Source: JBBQVO01 sp038211505 | GTDB lineage: Bacteria > Chloroflexota > Dehalococcoidia > DSTF01 > JACRBR01 | DNA length: 22,426 nucleotides | Reading direction: 5' to 3' | Assembly: GCA_038211505.1 (NCBI GenBank) | Contig: JBBQVO010000036.1 | Span: forward strand, 1 to 22,426 | Part shown: positions 15,071 through 21,856 of the stretch, one piece after another | Numbering within the stretch: the first letter of the stretch is position 1 | Layout: each line of letters begins with the position of its first letter | Position numbers and translations under genes: made by a program | Notes under the pieces: generated by a model | Told to the model about the DNA's origin: nothing | Databases searched by the model: none | What the model saw: only the letters and a program-made list of their open reading frames with translations

Positions 15071-15844
15071 TCACTGATGCCGCGTAGAGATGCCGCCGTC
15101 GACGGCAAGCACACTGCCGGTGACGTACGCGCCGGCGCGCGATGCGAGATAGATGGCGGTGCCGGCCATGTCCTCCGGCCGGCCGATCCGACCCAGAGGG
15201 CACGACGCCCGGATCGAGTCGCCGAAACGCTCCAGCGTTGCAGCCATCATCTTGCTCTCGAACGGGCCGGGCGCGATCGCGTTGACGGTGATCCGCTTCG
15301 CGGCGAGACGATGCGCCAGCGTGCGCGTCAGGTGGTGCACGGCCGCTTTGCTCGACGAGTACGCGTACGTCTCGAGCATGGGCGCCTGCAACCCGTCGAT
15401 CGATCCGATGTTAATGACACGCGCCGGATCGTCGTCGCTCGCCGCATTCTCCAAGAGCGGCACGAGGAAGCGCGTCAGGTGAAAGACGCCCTTGAGATTG
15501 ACGGCAAGCACCTTGTCGAACGCCGCGTCGCCGTATTCATCGAGTGGCGCGCCCCAGTTCGCGCCGGCGTTGTTGATGAGCACGTCGACGTGATCTTCGC
15601 GCGCGGCGATCTGGTCGGCAAGAAAACGGCAGCCCTGTTCCGTGCCGAGATCAGCCGGAACTGAGATGCATGTTCCCAGAGTCGAAAGATCCTTTGCGAC
15701 GGCGTCGCATGCGTCGGCCTTTCGCGACGAGATGTAGACCTTCGCGCCGGCCTCGACGAATCCGCGCGCGATCATCAGGCCAATGCCGCGCGAGCCGCCG
15801 GTGACGATCGTCACCTTCCCGTTCACTGAAAAGAGGTCGGTCAT
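15071..15844 (-). CDS. Short-chain dehydrogenase/reductase
   Basis: A classical SDR NAD(P)(H)-dependent oxidoreductase, 257 residues, cytosolic. Motifs: TGGSRGIG cofactor loop (15-22), NNAG (91-94), catalytic S148, YSSSK with Y162 and K166, and the PG segment APGPFESKM after it. The sequence after the start (DLFSVNGKVTIVTGG) resembles the RhlG-like/3-oxoacyl reductase branch of the family, but the substrate cannot be assigned. Arg19 and Ser40-Arg41 near the cofactor suggest NADPH rather than NADH. The start is ATG at 15844, with GGAG five bases upstream. An in-frame extension upstream to 15922 is not family sequence. The gene is monocistronic, convergent with sbcC and divergent from the phosphoesterase gene. 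Confidence 0.93.
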   Translation of the reverse strand: MTDLFSVNGKVTIVTGGSRGIGLMIARGFVEAGAKVYISSRKADACDAVAKDLSTLGTCISVPADLGTEQGCRFLADQIAAREDHVDVLINNAGANWGAPLDEYGDAAFDKVLAVNLKGVFHLTRFLVPLLENAASDDDPARVINIGSIDGLQAPMLETYAYSSSKAAVHHLTRTLAHRLAAKRITVNAIAPGPFESKMMAATLERFGDSIRASCPLGRIGRPEDMAGTAIYLASRAGAYVTGSVLAVDGGISTRHQ

Positions 15845-15899
15845 GTCCGCTCCGTCTACGCTTCGGCGCCCGTGGTGCATCATTGGTGACGCGAGGCGC

Positions 15900-15905
15900 A
15901 GGATA
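15900..15905 (-). promoter_or_regulatory. Possible -10 box of the SDR gene
   Basis: Reads TATCCT on the minus strand, about 55 bases upstream of the SDR start, the same hexamer as at 6864-6869. No good -35. The rest of the 147-base divergent gap holds no other clear signal. Confidence 0.25.
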
Positions 15906-15991
15906 TCGGATCGCGATCGCACACGGAATGACGGCTAATCAAGCCCGCTGCTTTCACGCCGCCTCCCGGCGCGCGAGAATGATGCGTGGTC

Positions 15992-16741
15992 ATGCATCAG
16001 CATCGAAACCGACACGAATACGGCGATCGGCCGGATCTGATCGTTGCGCACACGTCGGATCTGCATCTTGGCGGGCGCTCGCACGCGGGCGGCCCGCTCT
16101 CGACGTTGCGAGCGGTGCTCGATGCCTCGGCCGCGGCGAACGCGCAGACGCTGGTGCTGGCGGGCGACGTCTTCGATAGCCATCGCGCGCCGGCGGACGT
16201 GATCGCCGGCGCCGGCGCGATGCTCGCGGCGGCTTCGCCGCTCGAGATCATCATCCTGCCGGGCAATCATGATCCCGCGACGCCCGATGCGGTGTACCGC
16301 CGCGACGGCGCGTTCGACGCGGCGAACATCCACATCATAGGCATCACCGCCGGCGAGTCGATCGATCTTGCGCCGTTGGCGCTCCAGGTGTCCGGCGTGC
16401 CGCATCTCGCGTACGTCGACATGCGGCCGCTTGACGCGCGGCGGCCGCGAACGATGCCGTGGCACGTCGCCGTCGCGCACGGGCACTGGGTGCGGGACGC
16501 CCGCGACGATCATCGCGGCTGGAAGATCGAGGACGACGACATCGCGTCGGCCGACGCGGACTACATCGCGCTGGGGCACTGGGACGTGCCGCAGCCGGCC
16601 GGCGATGGCCACGGCGTCGCCTACTACTCCGGATCGCCGGAGCTGGCGAAGACCATCAACATTGTGCGGCTGACCGCTCACGGCGTGCATGTGTCGCGCG
16701 CCCCGCTGCGATTCGAGTCGACGAACGACGGACGCGCATGA
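15992..16741 (+). CDS. Small Mre11/SbcD-like metallophosphoesterase
   Basis: A calcineurin-like phosphoesterase of 249 residues with the metal motifs TSDLHLG (D23, H25), AGDVFDSH (D59), GNHD (92-94), AHGHW (H163 or H165), and GHWD (195-198). The opening motifs and spacing resemble the nuclease core of SbcD/Mre11, but the last motif is GHWD instead of GHxH, and the capping domain is missing. It could be a nuclease or a general phosphodiesterase. It lies two genes from the true sbcD and is not in the same operon. Start ATG 15992 has no Shine-Dalgarno, and GTG 15986 is in frame just before it. The stop overlaps the ATG of the GMC oxidoreductase (ATGA), so the two are co-translated. Confidence 0.82.
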   Translation: MHQHRNRHEYGDRPDLIVAHTSDLHLGGRSHAGGPLSTLRAVLDASAAANAQTLVLAGDVFDSHRAPADVIAGAGAMLAAASPLEIIILPGNHDPATPDAVYRRDGAFDAANIHIIGITAGESIDLAPLALQVSGVPHLAYVDMRPLDARRPRTMPWHVAVAHGHWVRDARDDHRGWKIEDDDIASADADYIALGHWDVPQPAGDGHGVAYYSGSPELAKTINIVRLTAHGVHVSRAPLRFESTNDGRA

Positions 16742-18252
16742 GGTACGACGTGATCGTCATCGGCGCCGGTGCCGCGGGCGCGACGATCGCTGCACGCGTG
16801 TCGGAAGATCCGCGTCGCAACGTGCTGCTGCTTGAAGCCGGGCCGTACTACCCGACGACGGCGCAGATGCCGGACGATCTGCTGAACGGCAACGTCAATT
16901 CGTACACGGCCCACGACTGGAAGTTCCAGTCGGAGTCGAACGCGAGCAGGCGGCTGACGGCGTTTCCGCGCGGCCGCGTCGTTGGCGGATCGTCGGCCGT
17001 GAACACCGCCATCGCGCTGCGCGGCGTGCCCGAGGATTACGACGAATGGGCGGCGCTCGGCAACGACGAGTGGTCGTGGGCGAAGGTGCTGCCGTATTTC
17101 CGGCGACTCGAGAGCGATCTCGACTTCGACGACGACTATCACGGCCGCGGCGGCCCCGTGCCGATCCGCCGCTATCGCGAAGACGAGCTGGCGCCGGTGC
17201 AGGCCGCCTTCGTCCGCACGATGCGCGCCCTCGGGTACCCGGAGACTTTCGACAACAACGCGCCCGACTCAACAGGCACTGGCGCGCACCCGATGAACAA
17301 GCGCGGCCCCCTGCGCATGAGCGTGGCGATCTGCTATCTCGAACCCGCGCGCCACCGCCTCAACCTGACGATCCGCGGCGACTGCACGACCCGCCGCATC
17401 GTCTTCGACGGCGAACGCGCGGTCGGCGTCGAGGTGGAGTCTGGCGGGACGACGCAGATCGTCGAGGGAGAGCGCATCGTGCTGGCGGCCGGTGCGATCG
17501 CGTCGCCCGCGATCCTGATGCGTTCGGGCATCGGATCGGAGGCACATCTCCGCGAGCACGGCATAGATGTCCGCGCCGACCTGCCCGGAGTCGGCGAAAA
17601 TCTCGATGACCATCCAATGCTCGGGACGACGTTTCTCGCGCGCGAGGGCATGCTCGACATCCACGCTCCGATCGTTCAGGTGACGCATCGCTACGCCTCC
17701 GGCGTCGGCGGTGAGCGCAACGACATGCAGCTCATGCCGGCGTCGCAGATCGCGACGGACGACGGGCGCATGGTCTACTCGATCGTCAGCGTCGTCGAAC
17801 GTCAGCGTTCACGCGGGCGCGTCTCGCTCACATCATCCGACGTTCACGCCGCGCCGCGCATCGAGAATCGATTCTGCGAGCATCCGGATGACGTGCGTCG
17901 GCTCGTCGAAGGCGTGCGGATGGCGCTGAGCGTCGGCGAACACGACGGGTTCGCGCATCTCAAGGCCGGCCTGCTGTCGCCGTCGAAGGAGATCATCGAC
18001 GATGACTCCGCGCTCGGACGGTGGTGCGCGGCCGTCGCGGCGAGCGGCTTTCATCCCAGCTGCACGGCAAAGATGGCGCCGGCGAGCGATCCATCAGGCG
18101 TCGTCGATCAGCATCTGCATGTCCGTGGGTTCGAGCAATTGTTCGTCGCTGATGCATCGGTGATGCCGGCGTGTCCGCGCGCCAACATTCATCTGACATC
18201 GATCATGATTGGCGAGCGCGCGGGCGAATGGCTGCGTGAGGGCATGATCTAG
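16738..18252 (+). CDS. GMC family FAD-dependent oxidoreductase
   Basis: A glucose-methanol-choline oxidoreductase of 504 residues that oxidises an alcohol using FAD. Seen: the Rossmann motif VIGAGAAGATIAA (7-19), GMC signature 1 PRGRVVGGSSAVN (77-89), signature 2 around GAIASPAILMRSGIG (252-266), GVGENLDDHP (284-293), active-site H439 in SGFHPSCTAKM, and H485 in the C-terminal RANIHLTSIMIGERA. The best-known relatives are choline dehydrogenase-like alcohol dehydrogenases. The substrate is not deducible. The start is ATG 16738, overlapping the phosphoesterase stop. The long in-frame extension upstream to 16459 is out-of-frame reading of that gene and is not real. No signal peptide. It ends 19 bases from the convergent lipoprotein gene. 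Confidence 0.93.
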   Translation: MRYDVIVIGAGAAGATIAARVSEDPRRNVLLLEAGPYYPTTAQMPDDLLNGNVNSYTAHDWKFQSESNASRRLTAFPRGRVVGGSSAVNTAIALRGVPEDYDEWAALGNDEWSWAKVLPYFRRLESDLDFDDDYHGRGGPVPIRRYREDELAPVQAAFVRTMRALGYPETFDNNAPDSTGTGAHPMNKRGPLRMSVAICYLEPARHRLNLTIRGDCTTRRIVFDGERAVGVEVESGGTTQIVEGERIVLAAGAIASPAILMRSGIGSEAHLREHGIDVRADLPGVGENLDDHPMLGTTFLAREGMLDIHAPIVQVTHRYASGVGGERNDMQLMPASQIATDDGRMVYSIVSVVERQRSRGRVSLTSSDVHAAPRIENRFCEHPDDVRRLVEGVRMALSVGEHDGFAHLKAGLLSPSKEIIDDDSALGRWCAAVAASGFHPSCTAKMAPASDPSGVVDQHLHVRGFEQLFVADASVMPACPRANIHLTSIMIGERAGEWLREGMI

Positions 18253-18271
18253 CGTCCGCGAATCGGATGCG

Positions 18272-18727
18272 TCATTGCACGATGGGGCCGCCGATCGGAA
18301 GCGGCGTAGGCTGCACTGCCGGCGGGCCGGCGACCGTGAACTCTTTGATGATGAAGTTGTCCTCATCCGCCGGTGTGAAGCACTCGGCTTTGTAGGCGCC
18401 CGGCGTATCTACGATGAAATCGTAGGAGAAGCTACCCGGGAATGGCGTCGCCTTTGCGCCGGCGCCGGGGAGGGCAGGCGCCGTATCGTGCCCGATCGGC
18501 TTGATGAGCTCCTTGCCCTGCCGGAGCTCGCAGGTGATGCCGAGCTCCTTCGGGTAATTCGTTTCGTACGTGACGAGCGCGGTCAACGACACCGTGGCTT
18601 GGTGGTCGCCAGTCACGGTCAGTGATTTGAAGAACTCGTTGCCCTGCTTCGCTTTGCCGTACGACACGCCGCAGGCAGCGAACAGCAGGCACGATCCGGC
18701 GATCAGCAGTGTTGAGGGGAATTTCAC
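18272..18727 (-). CDS. Small putative lipoprotein, unknown function
   Basis: A 151-residue protein with a lipoprotein-type leader: short basic start (MKFPSTLL), hydrophobic core and a lipobox-like LFAAC with Cys19. Position -3 is Phe, which is unusual but tolerated. The mature part is beta-rich with VTGDHQATVSLTALVTYE and a PGAYKAECFTPADE segment, and has two cysteines (in ITCEL and ECFTP) that could pair outside the cell. It ends in a Pro-rich tail (PPAVQPTPLPIGGPIVQ). No family recognised. The start is GTG at 18727, because the only upstream ATG near it (minus strand, 18737) is out of frame. A TACGAT box lies eight bases before the GTG, so its mRNA may be leaderless. It is divergent from the endonuclease V gene. 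Confidence 0.75.
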   Translation of the reverse strand: MKFPSTLLIAGSCLLFAACGVSYGKAKQGNEFFKSLTVTGDHQATVSLTALVTYETNYPKELGITCELRQGKELIKPIGHDTAPALPGAGAKATPFPGSFSYDFIVDTPGAYKAECFTPADEDNFIIKEFTVAGPPAVQPTPLPIGGPIVQ

Positions 18728-18735
18728 GTCGCTGC

Positions 18736-18741
18736 ATCGTA
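18736..18741 (-). promoter_or_regulatory. -10-like box of the lipoprotein gene
   Basis: Reads TACGAT on the minus strand, eight bases before the GTG start. This places the expected transcription start at or within a few bases of the start codon. Confidence 0.35.
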
Positions 18742-18793
18742 CGGGGCAAGGCCGCGCGTGACAAGACGCGTGTGCGGCGCGGCGGATCGCTAT

Positions 18794-18799
18794 TAGAAT
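18794..18799 (+). promoter_or_regulatory. -10 box of the endonuclease V fusion gene (leaderless)
   Basis: TAGAAT, six bases before the ATG at 18806. Transcription would start at about the A of the ATG, so the message is probably leaderless. There is no Shine-Dalgarno and no clear -35. Confidence 0.45.
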
Positions 18800-18805
18800 C
18801 TCGAC

Positions 18806-19909
18806 ATGGAGTTGCCGCCGCCGATGCATCCGTGGGATCTCTCGCCGTCGGAGGCGGTGCGGCTGCAGCGCGAACTCGCGAGCCGCGTCGTAGGCAACGA
18901 TGACGCCGACGAGTGCGACGTGAAGTTGATCGCCGGCTCGGACGTTGCGTTCGATAAGCCGAACGGACGAGCGATCGGCGCGATCGTCGTGCTTGACTAC
19001 CCGTCGCTCGACGTGGTGGAGCGGCTCGCCGTGGAGTCGCCGGTGACGTTTCCGTACGTCCCAGGACTGCTCTCGTTTCGCGAGACGCCGCTGCTGCTGC
19101 CAGCGTTCGAGCGGCTCCGGCACTCGCCCGATCTGTTGATGGTCGACGGCCACGGATACGCGCATCCGCGGCGCTTTGGCTTCGCCTGCCATCTCGGCCT
19201 CACGCTCGACCTGCCGACGATCGGCGTCGCGAAGTCGCGGCTGTTCGGCGCCGCGGACATCGTCGCCGGCCCCAGCGGGTCACGCGCTGATCTCGTCGAT
19301 GACGGCGAGGTCATCGGCTCGATGCTCCGGACGCGGCAGGGCGTGCGCTCGATCTACGTCTCGATCGGCCATCGCGTCAGTCTCGCGACGGCGGACCGCT
19401 GGGCGCTCGCCTGCGCGTCGAAATACCGCGTGCCAGAGCCAACTCGGCTCGCCGATCGCCTGGCGGGCGAGGCGAAGCGCCGGATGGTGGCGGCGACGCT
19501 GGAGATGGTCATCGAACAGCGCGCCGGCGAGCGCGGCCGCTGGGAGTGGGTGCGCGAGGACGACTCGATCGTCTACCGTCACGATCTCGATCCGATGCCG
19601 TCGCACTATGGCTGCTCGTCGGAGATCATGAACCCGGCCGATGGCGAGCTGCTCGATATCATGTTGATCGATGATCGTCCGCGCCAACGCGGCGAGCGCG
19701 TGCTCGTGCAAGCGATCGACGTCCTGCGTCGGACCGACGGCGACGACAAGCTGCTGGCGTTCCCGATCGATCGCGTGCGGCCGCCGGATGACGAGGTGGT
19801 GAGTTGGCGCGAACGGATCTGGGCGTGGTGTGTCGCCCTCGGCAAGCCAGTCGTTGACTGGGGCGGCGAAGACGCCGCGCTCGCGTTGATCGAGGAGTGC
19901 AGATCATGA
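18806..19909 (+). CDS. nfi: Endonuclease V fused to an inorganic-pyrophosphatase-like domain
   Basis: Two domains in 367 residues. Residues ~10-228 are endonuclease V, which cuts DNA (or RNA) one nucleotide 3' of inosine: GSDVAFD (D46), YVPGLLSFRE (Y84, E93), VDGHG (D114), GVAKS (K143), PEPTRLADRL (210-219). Residues ~231-367 match family I inorganic pyrophosphatase: MVIEQRAGERGRWEW (E237, R245, E247), SHYG (Y268), ADGELLD (D279, E281, D284), TDGDDKLLAFP (D311, D313, K315), ending in DAALALIEE. The 32-residue spacing of D279 and D311 equals that of D65 and D97 in the E. coli enzyme, quoted from memory. Changes from the canonical enzyme are Asp to Glu at 281 and loss of the C-terminal Tyr-Lys pair. 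Normal Nfi is about 225 residues. The stop overlaps the methyltransferase start (ATGA). No frameshift or stop lies between the domains. Confidence 0.88.
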   Translation: MELPPPMHPWDLSPSEAVRLQRELASRVVGNDDADECDVKLIAGSDVAFDKPNGRAIGAIVVLDYPSLDVVERLAVESPVTFPYVPGLLSFRETPLLLPAFERLRHSPDLLMVDGHGYAHPRRFGFACHLGLTLDLPTIGVAKSRLFGAADIVAGPSGSRADLVDDGEVIGSMLRTRQGVRSIYVSIGHRVSLATADRWALACASKYRVPEPTRLADRLAGEAKRRMVAATLEMVIEQRAGERGRWEWVREDDSIVYRHDLDPMPSHYGCSSEIMNPADGELLDIMLIDDRPRQRGERVLVQAIDVLRRTDGDDKLLAFPIDRVRPPDDEVVSWRERIWAWCVALGKPVVDWGGEDAALALIEECRS

Positions 19910-20667
19910 TGCGCCACCGCGCTCTGGCGGTTTCACAACTCAGGCCCTACATCGAGCGCGCGCGCGGCTTTTCCGGCTGGACCTTCACGGACGTGAACGT
20001 GCGCCATCTCGACCCGCGGGCGCCGTGGGATTACGTCGCGATCGCCCGCGACCACGCATCGCGGGCGCGCTCGATCGTCGATCTCGGTACGGGCGGCGGC
20101 GAGCGGTTCGCCGAGATCACGGCAGGCCTCAATGCGCGCCTTGTCGCGACCGAAGAGTGGGACGTGAACGTCCGCGTCGCCACCGATCGTCTGCGTCCAC
20201 TTGGTATCGATGTGCTCGGCGCCGACAGCACGCGCCTACCGTTTCGCGACGCTTCGTTCGATCTCGTGCTCGATCGCCACGAAGCACTCGATCCGGCCGA
20301 GTGCGCACGCGTCGCGACCTCCGGCGGCTTCGTGATCACGCAGCAGGTCGGCCACGATGAGTGGCCGGAGCTACGGCGCTTCTTCCCGCGCAAGACGACG
20401 TTCCCGGATCACTTTCACGAATACCAGCGCGGCTTCGTCGCCGCCGGACTCGTGATCGACGACGCGCGCTGGCACCAGGAGCGTGTCGCGTTCGCCACGC
20501 TCGGCGATCTCGTCTACATGCTACTGACGGCGCCGTGGTACGTCGGCGATCTCGATCCGGTCGCCGAGATCGACACGCTGCTGGCGCTCGACGATGCGCT
20601 GCGGACGGATGACGGCATCGTCCTCACAGAGATGCACTACATCATCGTCGCGTCGAAGCCGGCCTGA
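19906..20667 (+). CDS. SAM-dependent methyltransferase (class I)
   Basis: A 253-residue Rossmann-fold methyltransferase with SAM motif I VDLGTGGGER (58-67), an acidic residue after the second strand (ATEEWD), a motif II/III region VLGADSTRLPFRDASFDLVLDRHEAL, and GGFVITQQVG as the post-motif strand. This is the Methyltransf_11/25 type. The substrate is unknown. ATG 19906 is chosen because GAGGAG (19892-19897) sits eight bases upstream and the codon overlaps the endonuclease V stop by four bases. GTG 19897 and ATG 19909 are alternatives. It is coupled to the endonuclease V-pyrophosphatase gene, so the two products are made together. Whether they act on the same substrate is unknown. Confidence 0.88.
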   Translation: MMRHRALAVSQLRPYIERARGFSGWTFTDVNVRHLDPRAPWDYVAIARDHASRARSIVDLGTGGGERFAEITAGLNARLVATEEWDVNVRVATDRLRPLGIDVLGADSTRLPFRDASFDLVLDRHEALDPAECARVATSGGFVITQQVGHDEWPELRRFFPRKTTFPDHFHEYQRGFVAAGLVIDDARWHQERVAFATLGDLVYMLLTAPWYVGDLDPVAEIDTLLALDDALRTDDGIVLTEMHYIIVASKPA

Positions 20668-20693
20668 GTTGCTGCGTCGAGCGCGGGCGATGC

Positions 20694-20701
20694 GCTACGA
20701 T
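20694..20701 (+). promoter_or_regulatory. Possible -10 element of prfB
   Basis: GCTACGAT, 47 bases before the proposed prfB ATG. It is similar to the octamers at 4619, 6862 and 8563. No -35 at proper spacing (TTGCTG at 20669-20674 is 21 bases away from TACGAT). Confidence 0.35.
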
Positions 20702-20714
20702 GTTCGCGAAATCT

Positions 20715-20726
20715 CGCCTTCGGGCG
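20715..20726 (+). other. UUCG-tetraloop hairpin in the prfB leader
   Basis: CGCC-TTCG-GGCG, a perfect 4-bp stem closed by the very stable C(UUCG)G tetraloop, ending one base before an in-frame ATG (20728) and 22 bases before the preferred ATG (20749). Function unknown. Confidence 0.45.
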
Positions 20727-20748
20727 CATGAAAGGACGCACGCCGGAT

Positions 20749-21856
20749 ATGCAGGAACTCCGCGACCGACTGCTCGCACTTCGCGATCGCATCGCCCATG
20801 TCATGGCGCGTCTTTGACATCCCCAAATTAGAAGCTGAAGCCGCCACGCTGGAAGCCACATCGACCGCGCCGGGCTTCTGGGACGATCCGCAATCGGCCC
20901 AGACCGTGATGCGCCGCATGTCCGCGTTGCGCGATCGCGCGACGACGTGGCGCGGCCTCGAGACAAAGGTCGCCGACCTGATCGAGCTCATCGATCTGGC
21001 CGAAGCCGAGAGCGACGACGCGACGGCGGCCGACGTCGAGCACGAGACATCCGGCATCGAACAGCAGCTCGGCGAACTCGAGTTCGAGCTGACATTCTCC
21101 GGCCCGTACGATGATCGAAACGCCATCCTGGCGATCCACGCCGGGGCCGGCGGCACGGAGTCGCAGGACTGGGCACAGATGCTGCTGCGCATGTACCTGC
21201 GATGGTGCGAAGAGCGCCGGTTCCCCGCCGAAGTCATCGACGAGATGCCCGGCGAAGAGGCCGGCATCAAAAGCGCCACGATCGAGATCACCGGCGCGCA
21301 CGCCTACGGCTACTTGAAGAGCGAGCGCGGCGTCCACCGCCTTGTCCGCCTGTCACCGTTCGACTCGGAGAACCGTCGCCACACATCATTCGCGCTGATC
21401 GAAGTGCTGCCGGAGGCCGACAGCGCCGCCGAAGTGACGATCAATCCCGACGATCTGCGCGTCGATGTCTTTCGCGCCAGCGGCCATGGCGGCCAGAACG
21501 TCCAGAAGAACTCGACCGCCATCCGCATCACGCACCTGCCGACGGGCATCGTCGTGACCTGCCAGAACGAGCGATCGCAAGGCCGCAACCGCGAGTCGGC
21601 GATGCGCGTGCTGGAAGCGCGGCTGATCGAGATGGAGTTGCAGAAGCACGCCGAGGAGCAGGCGCGGATCAAGGGCGAGCACGTCAGCGCCGGCTGGAGC
21701 AACCAGATCCGCAGCTACGTGCTCCACCCGTACAAGATGGTGAAGGATCATCGCACCGGCTACGAGACCAGCGACGTGAACGGCGTGCTCGACGGCAATC
21801 TCGATGAGGCGATCAAGGCGTATCTTACGACGACGGTAGGAGAGAATAATGTCTGA
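20749..21856 (+). CDS. prfB: Peptide chain release factor 2, with programmed +1 frameshift
   Basis: Terminates translation at UGA and UAA by triggering peptide release in the ribosome. The reading frame is split: frame 0 from ATG 20749 encodes MQELRDRLLALRDRIAHVMARL and meets TGA at 20815-20817. Skipping the T at 20815 continues as DIPKLEAEAATLEA to 21856, giving a 368-residue protein (E. coli RF2 is 365). SPF (202-204), the stop-codon-recognition tripeptide of RF2, and GGQ (247-249), the catalytic motif in GHGGQNVQKNSTA, are both present at normal positions. ATG 20728 is an in-frame alternative start. Frameshifting on CTTTGAC is the known autoregulation of RF2 levels: low RF2 leaves the UGA unread and allows the shift. 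The ORF beginning at 20798 in the second frame is not the natural start. The 3' end overlaps the next gene by eight bases. Confidence 0.95.
20812..20818 (+). promoter_or_regulatory. prfB +1 programmed frameshift site
   Basis: CTT-TGA-C, the conserved RF2 slippery sequence: Leu codon 22, in-frame UGA, then C. The peptidyl-tRNA slips from CUU to UUU and translation resumes at GAC. The Shine-Dalgarno-like AGGGGG that stimulates the shift in E. coli, three bases upstream, is not present here (the sequence is ATGGCGCGT). Confidence 0.93.

Noticed and set aside
15935..16690. 251-codon minus-strand ORF opposite the phosphoesterase
   Set aside because: The plus-strand frame has all phosphoesterase motifs. 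This one has none.
16459..16737. In-frame upstream extension of the GMC oxidoreductase
   Set aside because: It reads the phosphoesterase gene in a wrong frame. The FAD motif starts right after ATG 16738.
20798..20815. ATG 20798 as the start of release factor 2
   Set aside because: Starting here would drop the N-terminal helix. The CTTTGAC site and the MQELRDRL coding sequence upstream show that the gene starts in frame 0 at 20749.
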